Assembly: GCA_945643635.1 (NCBI GenBank)
Contig: CALZFC010000248.1
Span: 5,957,501-6,021,500 of the forward strand
Direction of reading: 5' to 3'
DNA length: 64,000 bases
From: Allodiplogaster sudhausi
Lineage: Eukaryota > Nematoda > Chromadorea > Rhabditida > Diplogasteridae
The translations under genes and the position numbers were made by a program. This document shows, one piece after another, positions 37,233 through 47,681 of the stretch; the stretch's first letter is position 1, and every line of letters begins with the position of its first letter. The notes beneath the pieces were generated by a model. The model was not told the DNA's origin and searched no databases. It saw only the letters and a list, made by a program, of their open reading frames with translations.

Positions 37233-38227
37233 CTCGCAGTTCCTTCTCACTCTCTATTTCTTGCCGTCTCTTGCTGTCTCTGTAATTCTTCTTCTCTCGC
37301 TCTCTCTCCTCTCTCGCCAGAGTGATCAACGACTACATCTGGTGGCAGCTGGTCTCCTCCCTTGACGCCTTCCTACCGCGACGATTCCGTGCGCCTGCCG
37401 CGCGTTTCCGCGCGTGGCTCGGCGCCTCGGACGAGGACGCTGAGCCGGCATGGGAGGCGTGCGTGCGGCTCGCGAGGGCGCACTTGGGCGCGCCACTCGC
37501 ATCGGCCTACGCAAGGAAGTTCTTCTCGGCATCTGATCGGGCACAGGTTTTTTTCTTTCTAATTAATTAATTTAATTAATTTTTGAAATTAATTTAATTA
37601 AATTTATTAATTAAAATTGATTTCTGCAATAAATTCATTAAAAAAAGCGCTAAGACTACGAGAGAGAGCATGAAAAATCGAACGAATTTCAAAATATTGT
37701 CTATTGACAATATATGGCTTTGAAAGGCGATCGAGATGATCGACGACCTGAAGGCGGCGATGGCGCAAGCGCTGCTCACGGCAGACTGGATGGACGACTC
37801 GACGCGAGCTGCGGCTGTCGCGAAGCTCGAGCAGATGGGCCACAAGGTATACCGTACTCTTGGAGTAGAGAGAGAGAGAGTGAGAGAGATAAAATGAGAG
37901 AGAGAGAGTGAGAGAGATAAAATGAGAGAGAGAGAGAGAGTGAGAGAGATAAAATGAGAGAGAGAGAGAGTGAGAGAGATAAAATGAGAGAGAGAGAGAG
38001 TGAGAGAGATAAAATGAGAGAGAGAGATAAAGAGAGAGAAAGGGAGATGGATAAGGAGAGAGAGAGAAAGGGAAAGAGACTGATAAAGAGAGAGAGAGAG
38101 AGAGAGAAACAGAAAGAGATAAAAAAAGAGAAATGTGGTGAATGCTTTCTTTTCCTCCATTGTACATCTCTCTATCAGTCTCGCTCTCTCATGCTTACTG
38201 TATCGCTCTCTCCGTCTCTCTACCTCC

Positions 38228-38265
<38 letters not shown>

Positions 38266-40357
38266 GTCCCTCTCTCTTTTCTCCATATACAGTACATTAC
38301 TCGGAACTGGAACTGACAGGTCGGCTACCCTGACTGGCTCTTCAACGAGACGCACGTACTCGCACCGTACGCTGGCGTCAAGCTGCAGAAGAAGCGCTTC
38401 TTCGAGAATGCCATCGCACTCGAGAAGGCCGCTTTTCGGTAAGGGAGGAGAGAGAGAGAACGAGCGAGAGAGAAAGTGAGAGATAGAGATAGAGAGCGAG
38501 AGAGAGACCGAGAGACAGCGAAGGAGAGAGAGAGAGGTAAAAGGAAAGAGAAACAGAGAAAGAATGAGAGGTGGATGGAGAGAGAGATGGAGAGAGAAAG
38601 ATTGAGAGAGAGAGAGACAGTGATTTGAAAAATAACACTTGATTGAGTACCGAGAGATTGGAAGTCAAATTGATCAACTAAGCCATCTTTTGCGCAGAGA
38701 GCTCCTCCTTCGTCTGCACGCGCCCGCGACACGCGACGCGTGGGCATCCTCCATCATCGCCGTTGACGCCTTCCACTACTTCAACGCGAACGAAATTAGT
38801 TCGCGTCTCAATTTTGTCTTCTTTATTAATTTTATTACTTCATAGTTCTAGCAGAACGAACTATGAGCAATTTCTGATAATGTACAGCAGATTTGACTAA
38901 ATTACATATTCGGAAATAAAACGATTATATACATACCTATTAGTTAGTCGTATTTCAAATAAGTAAATATGTAATTAGTCAAATCGGATAAGAAGTAAAT
39001 AAGTTGAGAGAAGAAAAGTAATAGACTATATTCGTAACAAATAAATTCGTTCAGTCTTCCCCGCCGGCATTCTGCAGTTTCCAATGTTCGTGCCCGAGGC
39101 GCCTGCGTTTGTCAACTACGGCGCCATCGGAATGGGCATCGGCCATGAGATCACGCATGGATATGACGACTTGGGTTAATCATCTTTCTATCTTTCTCTC
39201 TCTCCATATCTCTCTCTCTCTCGCTTTTCTCTCTCTTTCTCTCTCTCCCTCTCTCTTTTCTCTCTCTCTCTCTATCTCTTAATACGTATCTCTCTCTCTC
39301 ACTATTTCTTTCTCTCGCTCTCTCTCCCTCCTCGTTGGACTATCATACACAAATGTATTTCTTTGACTTCTAATGATCACAGGCGCCCAATACGACGGTG
39401 GCGGTAATCTGCGCGGCTGGTGGCGCCCGGACACGATGCGCGTATTCCAGAGCAAGAAGGCGTGCTTCGTCGCGCAGTATGGCGCGCGCGCCGAGCCACT
39501 CACCGGACGCAAGGTAGGAAAGGGTACCATTATGGCCGATTGGTGGTGCGGCACCGCAACCATCCGCAAATCCGTTGAGCGCAAAAATCCAAATTTTGCC
39601 ATTGCACAACGCATTCGTCCTTCTGCAAACGATCTCTATAAAAATGTTATATTGTTCTCAATGTAGTCTTTGGCCGCATATGAAACATTTGTAAAGCGAA
39701 ACGAGGAAAAAAAAATTAAATTTTACAGCTGGACGGTCGCCTCACGGTCGGCGAGAATATTGCAGACAATGGCGGCTTGCGCGTCGCCTATCAGGTCTAT
39801 AATTGTTTTTAATTGAAAGAGAGATGAATTAATTACCTAATAATAAAAAAATTATAAAAACATTTATATCTAGTGTAAATATATATCTACATATGTATAT
39901 AGTTAATTAATTATCAATTAATTATATTAAATTAATAAATACAATTAATTCCCACCACGCAAAGGCCTACCACATCCGCACCGCACGCCAGCATGAGCAG
40001 CAGCGGCTGCCCGCGCTCGCCAACTTTACCGATCAGCAAATGTTCTTCATCGCATATGCCAATGTTAGCGAGTGCTTTTGATTCGCTTTTAGCAATTTCC
40101 AACTCGAACGCCTCGATTTATGTATAATCTTTGTACATAATAGTAGTTTCCTTCAATTATCCTCCCGCCACTCTCTCTCTCTTTTCTCTTTATCTTTCTC
40201 TCTCTCTTTCTTTCCTTTTCCCCTATCTCTCTCTCATCTCTCTCTATATCCCTCTCTCCCTCTTTTTCTCTCTCTTTATCTTTCTCTCCTCCTCTCTTTC
40301 TCTCTCTCCCCTCTCTCCCTCCCTCTCTCCGTCTCTCTCTCGCTCTCTCTCTCGCTC

Positions 40358-40393
<36 letters not shown>

Positions 40394-40694
40394 GCTCTCT
40401 CTCGCTCGCTCTCTCTTTGTCTCTCTCTCTATCTCTCTCTCTCTCCCTCTCTCTCTCTATCTCTCTATCTCTCTCTACCTCTCCCCTCTCTCTCTCTCCC
40501 TCTCTCTCTCTCTCTAGACCTGGTGCGAGTCCGTCCGTCCCTCTGCCGTCAACTACATCCTCGACACTGACGTGCACGCGCTCGGCCGCTTCCGTGTCAA
40601 CGTGCCCCTCCAGAACTTCCCCGCCTTCTCCACCGCCTTCGAGTGCCCGATAGGCGCGCCAATGAACCCCTTTGAAAAGTGTCGAATTTGGTAA
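32564..40694 (+). CDS. nep: Neprilysin-family (M13) zinc metallopeptidase
   Basis: Twenty-one exons give 785 aa with every junction in phase: 32564-32640, 32963-33117, 33475-33582, 33876-33964, 34182-34254, 34446-34552, 34734-34826, 35152-35247, 35700-35814, 36068-36135, 36304-36387, 36923-37056, 37321-37546, 37727-37846, 38320-38438, 38698-38798, 39055-39174, 39383-39513, 39729-39794, 39965-40063, 40518-40694. M13 enzymes are type II membrane ectopeptidases that cut small peptides outside the cell. Seen: cytosolic tail, membrane anchor at about 31-55, CLSESCVRL then [11 protein letters not shown], zinc motif HEITH (619-623), third ligand in GENIADNGG (E681), [11 protein letters not shown], and terminal CRIW. 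The usual NAFY substrate-binding motif reads DAFH (578-581), so Asn is Asp. Exon 8 ends at ATG/GCGAGC, a GC-AG intron. CT arrays abut several acceptors. Confidence 0.95.
37865..38130 (+). repeat. GA-rich minisatellite in a neprilysin intron
   Basis: Five or more units of about 28-34 bp built on GAGAGATAAAATGAGAGAG, then plainer GA repeat. The same intron (37847-38319) ends with a CT array at about 38165-38280, so the pre-mRNA could fold on itself. Confidence 0.85.
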
Positions 40695-41317
40695 TAATAT
40701 AGGATGCTACAGTACCCTCAGAAAGTCGTGCCAGGACCAACATCAACCATAATGAATGAGAAACCGTGCGGGTGGATCGAGCTGCTACGCAGCGATGCCT
40801 TAGTTAGCATATTAGATTTATATTTACCCCTTACATTAGACATCACATCTAGCTTTTTTATGTTAATATTTTTTATCGAACATAAAAAAAATCTTCCATT
40901 TCCCCACACCCCGTTTCTTTTCAATCTTGAACAGTAGTGCTATGAACATCTCCCTTTCTAACTAATGCCTTAGCCCTAAAAGGGCTGTGTGTGTATACAT
41001 GTTTTATTGTTAGGTGCAATTTTTTTTCTGCTTCTTTAGAGATTTTACGACATATTGTTCCAAAAGTTGCAATAATACCATAATGTATATATTTAAAGTG
41101 CCAATTAAAAGAAAGTTTTTAAATTTTAATGTTTCCCGCCGGGTCGCACCCTTCTCTCATAATGCCATACGCTTGCGGCTCATTAGAGCACCCTCCGAAT
41201 TCTCTCTCACGCTCTTTCTCTCTCTTATTCTCTCTCTATCTCTCTCTCTTTATCTCTCTCTTTATCTCTCTCTCACTCTATCTCTTTCTCTCCTTCTCTG
41301 CTGTCTCCCATCGAATC
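40695..41317. other. Neprilysin 3' flank
   Basis: Unique AT-rich sequence holding the neprilysin 3'UTR, then a CT array at about 41205-41300. No gene seen. Confidence 0.5.
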
Positions 41318-41525
41318 GCAATTTCTGAGACTGGTAATTGTGGTAGAATTTTAAAATTTTCTTCTTCGTTTTTTTTAATCTGCTTACTATAAACACTTAA
41401 AAAAACATACATACATATATCGTACATACTTGTACTTATAACAATGTTGCGCATGAAATGCGTCTTGACTAATAATGACCTACATATGTTCGATAAATGC
41501 CTTAAATAAATAAATAAAGATTTTG
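41318..41525 (+). repeat. Tandem-unit boundary repeat R, copy before array A
   Basis: The sequence from CTGAGACTGGTAATT through TACTTGTACTTATAACAATG to AATGCGTCTTGACTAATAATG matches 49678-49860 with moderate divergence. It lies at the 5' side of the first unit and 3' of the last, marking the ends of the tandem array. Confidence 0.7.
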
Positions 41526-41787
41526 AGCAGAAGACCACCAAATGAAATGAAGACTTTCTAATGAAGAACAACTAATAACAACCAAATTGACTTCCAAACG
41601 CAAACTTTGAGATTAGATAAATAGAGATTATGAGACGAGAGAGATGTTCTCTTCACTTACATATGTTGCCCATCCATTTCACGTGTATCATGATTCTATC
41701 AATTCTGACTAAGCAACCAATGCTCGCTCTCTGAAATACCAAGCAAGTTGTTCCTACCATTCGTCCATGACGTTTCATATAACATAA

Positions 41788-41935
41788 GCTGTTACTTTTG
41801 GCACGGATTTAGAATATTCCACTGTTTGCCATTCTTGACGATCGTAAAATTGCCAGATCAGCGTTTTGACTATTTTAACGATCGTCAAAAATGACAAGCA
41901 GTGGAATATTCAAAATCCGTGCCAAAAATAACAGC
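41788..41935. repeat. Long hairpin: 58-bp inverted repeat arms, 32-nt loop
   Basis: Arms 41788-41845 and 41878-41935 are inverted copies with about five mismatches or small differences (GCTGTTACTTTTGGCACGG against CCGTGCCAAAAATAACAGC). No target duplication is visible. It sits just 5' of copy A of the tandem genes and is absent from copies B and C. It could be a fold-back element or a small-RNA hairpin. Confidence 0.85.
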
Positions 41936-42448
41936 CTATTCAAAAATTGCAGAAAAAAAAAATCAAATATTTAAATTCACACTGTCTTATATCCTCTCTG
42001 TCTCCATCTTTTGATCCCTCAATTCATTCACTTATATTCACTTCCTCCTTCTCCATATGCTATGAGGATTGCTTGGACCTTGCGGACAGTGCATTCCTTG
42101 AGGCTCCTTGCTGTTTCCTCTCCCCTTCTCTAATAGGGCGATCTGATTGTGAATACTTCTATTTGCGTGCATTTAATTTCGCATAATCACGTTTATGAAA
42201 ATAGCTGTGAATATGTGAATATTAGACACGACGTGAGAAACGTGAACGAACGTGTATTGTCTAATTGAAATGACTGAATAATGTTCATATGCTAAGTAGA
42301 TAAACATAAATTATTTGGTGTTTTAAATATATAATTAGTGCTAATGACAATAAAATACGTGTCGAAATACAATCTACGATCTTTTTCAAGGGCAATTAGT
42401 GAAAAAGTAGAGCGAAATTTCAATATTGGAAAGTGCAAAAAAAATTCG

Positions 42449-42454
42449 TATAAA
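42449..42454 (+). promoter_or_regulatory. TATA-like box, copy A
   Basis: TATAAA in the context ATTCGTATAAAGCCGCTCAATTCAGG, conserved with the TATAAAA of copy C (47519-47525) inside a longer conserved 5' block. Confidence 0.5.
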
Positions 42455-42877
42455 GCCGCTCAATTCAGGCTTTTCTTCGTCATTTCAACGACGTTCTTCC
42501 TTCGCGAGCTGTCGGCTACTTCTTTGTTCTCCGAAACGCCGCCCTCCTCCTGCAGTTTCTCTGCCCCTGAAGCCCCGCTCCCTCGAGCATGATGCCCGCC
42601 TTGACGCTGCCTTCTTCGGTGCTCTCATATGCCGTTAATATGTCACCTGGCGTTCCAATTTTACTCGAATTTTCAAGAACACAAAAAAGATTAATTTGAA
42701 CTTATTTCAACCTAAGCGAGTTTTACCCAGTCTTCTGTTTGTAATTATGTACTTAAAAAAGATGAGAATGAGTTAAAAAATTAAATTCATAATTTCCCTA
42801 ATAAATAAATAAAAACAACAATTCATATAGATAATTTATGCTTCCACATCATCATTTTAGCCCTTCGCACTTTGCAG

Positions 42878-44146
42878 TAGTGGTCGACGATGGGCGTCTT
42901 CAGCTTGTCTGCCCGTCTCGCCTCCGCTGTCCTCTTCGTCTCTGTCCTGCTCAATTCCATCTGCGCTTCCGACGCTTCCGCAAAGAAGTGCGTTTTGAGA
43001 AAAAAAATGTGGAAAAACAGAATGTAGTCCATAATCGCTTATACTATAATTATGATACATCCATACATTATTCCGTATTGTTCTTTGGAGGAGCTTCACC
43101 AAAGTCAATGTGTACGACATGCGGATGGTTGAGGGGATCGCAATATTCCCCATCCAGTACATCGTCGTCCACGCCCACGTCCTTTCGAGCAGAGCGCGCA
43201 AGAGCTGTCCGGCTGAGTATGAACTCGCCGCGTTTCCTCCACGTATACGCGTCCAGTTTGTGGGTGAAAAGATCAAGGAGCCCTTTGCGTGCTGGCTCTC
43301 TGCCAAGTTCGAAGAAGGCAAATTCAAGTGGGATTACGACGGCGAGGTGCTCTTTGAGGTGCAGCTGAAATCGCCTGCCAGTGTGAGTAGCATTCTCTGG
43401 AGAAAGGGCAGATTTATTAGGGAAGGGAGCATGGAACTTACAATTAAAGGAGGAAAATTTGAATAATATGAAAATATCTGCTTCGATGAAACCCCCACCC
43501 CGTATCGAATCCCTCCTCGGGATGAATTTCAGCGAAAAAAACATTTATGAAAAAAAAGTTCGGCCTCTGGGTTGCGAATAGTTTAATAGTACCAATTATT
43601 GAATGCACATTTACTCATTATTCTCAGGAGAGCGTCGTCAACGGAATGGTCTACGGTGTCTTCAAGAATGGGAATGACTATGGCTACTACGTCGAGCCGG
43701 CCGGGACACGAAAGGCGCGCCACACGTGCTGCATGAAGCTTCTGGCAGAAGGCCAAGAAGAAGTCAGGTAGGTGCAATAAATATATTCATTCAGATGTTA
43801 ATCGTTTATAATGCAAAGCGCCGAGCACAAACTATGCATTATGTAATGTGTTCATCAGTCTCTTTACTTTAGCGACCCCGATCCGGGCATTCTGACGCTC
43901 GGCATTGACATGCCGGAGACGATCACGAACCAGCTGTCGCAGAAGTCTCTTGGGTATATATTTTTAGTTCTTAATTTTGCCTTTTTCAAAATACTCTTCC
44001 CCTTTCCGTTTTTCAGTCCCTGCTCTTCAAAGTCTGGCTCTACGTCTTCCCCGTTCTCTTTGCCCTCGCGATTGCCGCCTTCATTGTCATGGTCGTTGTC
44101 TTCGTCAACGATCGCTATGGCTAAAAGGGGTAATATCGATCAATAA
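42878..44146 (+). pseudogene. Tandem membrane-protein gene, copy A (decaying)
   Basis: Exons correspond to copy C: 42878-42987, 43091-43382, 43628-43767, 43873-43953, 44017-44146. The ectodomain frame is open and shares features with copy C (YIVVHAHVLSSRARKSCP, EYELAAF, IKEPFACWLSAKFEEGKFKW, RHTCCMKLL). Three faults relative to copy C. The first codon of exon 2 is TAG where C has GTG, so the C-type start exon would terminate, although ATG at 42890 could restart just ahead of the signal peptide. The exon 3 acceptor reads TTTGGAG rather than TTTCAG. One base is missing at the start of the last exon (TCCCTGCTC against CCCACTGCTC), which shifts the frame and replaces the transmembrane helix and NDRYG tail with a Ser/Pro-rich end. 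It is therefore either a pseudogene or a shortened, possibly secreted version. An assembly indel could explain the last fault. Confidence 0.65.
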
Positions 44147-45862
44147 TCGTTCAAAGGATACGTTTAATCGATTTTAATGTATCTGTTTTTGTTAATTATA
44201 AATTATAAAGCAAAACAAAAAAAAACAAACAAAAAATGTGCATTTTGTAATGATCTCAGTCCCGTTTCGCAGCGGCCAACCCTCTCCAAAGCTTGCGCCG
44301 ACATGACCAGGCGCATAGTTCTTGCCTTGGCCTCCATCCCTACTTCCCTCCCGTGTTATTTGAATAAAAGAAAGTTGAATAAAAGACGGCCATCTTTTAC
44401 GAGCACAATGATAAGAGGGTAAAAATTGAAAATGAAGAAATCGAGTATGATCAAGAGTTAAAAAAAACACAACTGGAGTTGAGCGGAATCTTGTTGTAGA
44501 TATAATTCACATAATTTAATGTACCTCAGTTACATACATAGGTACATTACTTCGAGATTCTCATTTCCAATATTTCAATAACAACATTTAAAATGGAATT
44601 TTTGTCAAAAAGAAAAAAAGAGAGGTGTTAAGAGAAGCAAGAGGAGCTAGGGAGGAGAATGAAAGGGAGAGAAGAAAGATGAGAGAAAGAAGGAAAGAGA
44701 GAGGGAGCGCGAGATTGAAGAGGGAATCATAGTACAGGCAAATGATACTTTTTTGGATTATTTCTGAAGAATGTTAATACAATAATTAAACATAAAGTGA
44801 GAAATCTATTCTAGTACATACAACATAGTTCATGTATATTTCAAATAGGTATGGAATCTTTAAGGAAAAAGTACAAAATATCTTCATGAAAAAATTGAAT
44901 TAGGGAGCTGTTTAAGGAAATGTTGTTCTTCAAAATGCTCAAAACTTGTGAAAATGTCATTCATTATGGGGCATATTTTCAGAATAGAAATGAAACGAGT
45001 AATCACTATGAGAAATGAAAGTTTTTTCTTCAGCGTGGTGAAACCACAGAAACTCTGGCAAAGGCGTTGAATGAGCGGTCAACAAGATTGAACTACTAGA
45101 TTGCCTCAGGGGATGAAGAATGGAAGTGAGCGGTTTTAGAATTAGAAGCTTAAGCCATGTATGACACAGTCATATTCGGAATGGGAATGCATCTAAAGTG
45201 CAATGATAAACGAGTTGTAGTTTCTCTTAGGTTGGTAAATCCATTTCCTCTAGGGTTTACCGAATCAATAAGTGCGAAACAAATGAGGACATCCGATAAT
45301 CCGATAATCCTCTGGAGGGCTCGAGTTCGCTCTCGCGAGATGAAAGCCCGGTCTGAGTCCATTGCATTCCACTGACGTTCAAGATAACGACAGCCGTATA
45401 GTGAAGAAAGTTTAGAGTATCAATTTTAAATAGAAAATTTTTTATATCCTAAATATTAACTACATAAAATAAAGGACATTATACTTTTTGTCTCCTTGTA
45501 GAGATTACGATGAAAAAAAAAGAAATTAAGCTTGTCGACCATATGCTAAGGTTGTTATGGAGGAACACAGTACAGTACTGTGCCAAAGTGTTCCATTACG
45601 CAGCGCCATCGACATGTAATTGATACTGGATGTATTCTTGGAGAAGTAGCACATGCAATATGATCAAGTTCGCGTCGGTTGGTCTTCACATGAAGCATGA
45701 GAATAAAGCACGAACGGTGCTAGAATGTCTGCCTTCTCAAAAATGGAATTTCAAGGCTTTAGTACATAATTTGGAATTTTGAGGGCCCATTGGAATCTGA
45801 ATCCACAGTAAATAGAAATCTATGGAAGATCAAGACTCTCTGTACTTGCTGATAGATCGGCA
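44147..45862. other. 3' flank of copy A and unassigned spacer
   Basis: 44147-44610 matches the 3' flank of copy C (conserved AATAAAAG near 44363, GACGGCCATCTTTTAC). From about 44630 a short GA-rich block and then 1.1 kb of unique sequence without supported exons separate units A and B. The part 44990-45380 has broken frames of protein-like composition; I could not assign it. Confidence 0.5.
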
Positions 45863-47035
45863 GCCAACCAAAGCTCGCTCTCTTATACCATTCCTCCATG
45901 ATGTTTCTCTATCTTTTCATCGTTCAGTTCATTCACTAATTTATCTTCCTCCAGCTTTCTCTAATGAGGATTGCTTGGACCTTGCGGTCCGGGCATTCCG
46001 TGAGGCTGAGCGTGGTTTCTCTCCATTACTAATCGAACGATCTGAATGTCTTGCAGATTCCCCTCTCATCCTTCATTATCTCTTGCACTCTATTCTATGC
46101 ACTGAAGTGCATTATAATTATTCGATCACGAAAGAACTAATGTAATTATTTCTTTACTTCATAAGTCAGTTCGCCATGCCTCGCTCATATTGAGCGGTTG
46201 CTTCTTCCCGTTCCTCGCCCTGCTCTTTGTTACCGTCAGGCGGATAAAAATAAAAGCGTTGCTGCGCCAGTTCCCAGTCCAATTCACACCCGAACGGCAG
46301 AGAAGAAGCCGACGAGCTTTAAATGTTGGAGAAGCAAAGATGATAAATTAAAGGTATGCAAAAAGGAATATCAACAAAATGAAAATGTCGATATTGGAAA
46401 CAACGTGAGGAACGTGAACGAACGCCTATTGAATTATACAAATTCATATATTAAATAAATAACCAGAAATCATAGGGTGTTTTAAACAAAATATGTCCTA
46501 ATGACTGAAAGATACGTGCTGAAATACAGCTCTTTATCAAGGACAATTAAGGGAAATTACGTGCGTACTTTCAATGTTGGGGCGCAGAATGTGCAAAGTA
46601 TCCAAAGCAAGTGCTCAATCAATGTATTTCTCCATCATTTCAACGACACTTTCCTGTCGCAAGCTGTCGGCTGCTTTTCTTCTCTCCGAAGCTCCGTCCT
46701 CCTTTCTGCAGTTCTCTGCTCCTGAATCAAGATGCCTGCCTCGAAGCATTCTACAGTGCTCTCATAGGCGATTATAGACATATCCCCAGCGTTCCTTTTT
46801 GCCTTTTTTCAGATTGTAATTATGTGCGAAAGAATCTGTGAAAATAGAAATTTAGCACTTCTTCCATCCCTCCATCCGCTTGTATAAAAGAGGGTCACCT
46901 TTCAGGGCCACCTTTCATGTGCACATTTGTAACTGGACAAAATTGAAAAAAAAAATCAAGAAAACAGAAGAAAAAAACAACTTGTGTTGAATGGGATCTT
47001 GTTAAACAAATAATTCAACGTTCTGTTATTACATA
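45863..47035 (+). pseudogene. Tandem unit copy B: flanks only, gene body deleted
   Basis: The 5' flank of the family is present (AAAGCTCGCTCTCTTA, GAGGATTGCTTGGACCTTGCGG at 45967-45988, a GTGAGGAACGTGAACGAACG block near 46408, the TTTCAACGAC stretch at 46640-46650, and GCCTCGAAGCATTCTACAGTGCT corresponding to the start exon). The equivalent of the TATA box is lost. At about 46830-46860 the sequence jumps from what is 5' intron in copies A and C straight to their 3' flank (TAAAAGAGGG...CACCTTTCA, then GGGATCTTGTT). All of exons 2-6 are missing. It is a relic with both shores of the unit and no coding body. Confidence 0.65.
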
Positions 47036-47518
47036 CATTACTAGTTGTTATTTCCATCTGCCTCTCACTCTGCTCTCTCTTTCTCTTTCTCTCTCTCTAG
47101 GAACCTCCCAAAGCTCGCTCTCTTATTAACAAAACAAATATTTTCCACAATTCCTCCATGACGTGTCTCTATCTTTTGATGCTTCAGGTGATTCACTTAT
47201 TTATCTTCCTCCATCCCTTTCCTATGAGGACTGCTTGGGTATTCTGTGAGGTTCCTCGTGTTTTCTCTCACCTTCGAAAATAGGGCTGAATACTTTGAAA
47301 GGACGTGAGAAACGTGAACGAACGCTTATTGTCTAATTGCAATGATTGAACAATTTTCATATTTTAAATAAATAACCACAAATGATTGGGTGTTTTAAAT
47401 AAAATAAGTGCTAATTACCGAAAAATACGTGTCGAAATTCAACCTACACCCTTTTCCTAGAGCATTTAATGAAAAAAGTTGGACTAAATTTCAATCTTGG
47501 AAAGTGCAAAAAATTTCG

Positions 47519-47525
47519 TATAAAA
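47519..47525 (+). promoter_or_regulatory. TATA-like box, copy C
   Basis: TATAAAA within TTTCGTATAAAAGCGCTCAA, about 160 bp upstream of the proposed ATG and conserved in copy A. The downstream leader is pyrimidine- and CTCCG-rich in both copies. Confidence 0.5.
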
Positions 47526-47681
47526 GCGCTCAATTCAGGCTTTTCTCCGTCATTTCAACGACGTTCTTCCCTCGCGAGCTGTCGGCTGCCTCTCTGCTCT
47601 CCTAAGCTTCGCCTCCTTTCCGAAACTCCGCCCTCCTCCAGCAGTTTCTCTGCTCCTGAAGCCCCCGTCTCTTCGAGCAAG

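Noticed and set aside
37865..38130. Regular spacing suggestive of a CRISPR array
   Set aside because: Units are variable-length GA-rich tandem repeats with no unique spacers, in an intron of a eukaryotic gene.
44640..45860. Possible degenerate mariner-type transposase between copies A and B
   Set aside because: Short protein-like stretches occur (for example after 45010) but frames are broken, no catalytic motif is visible, and I found no inverted ends.
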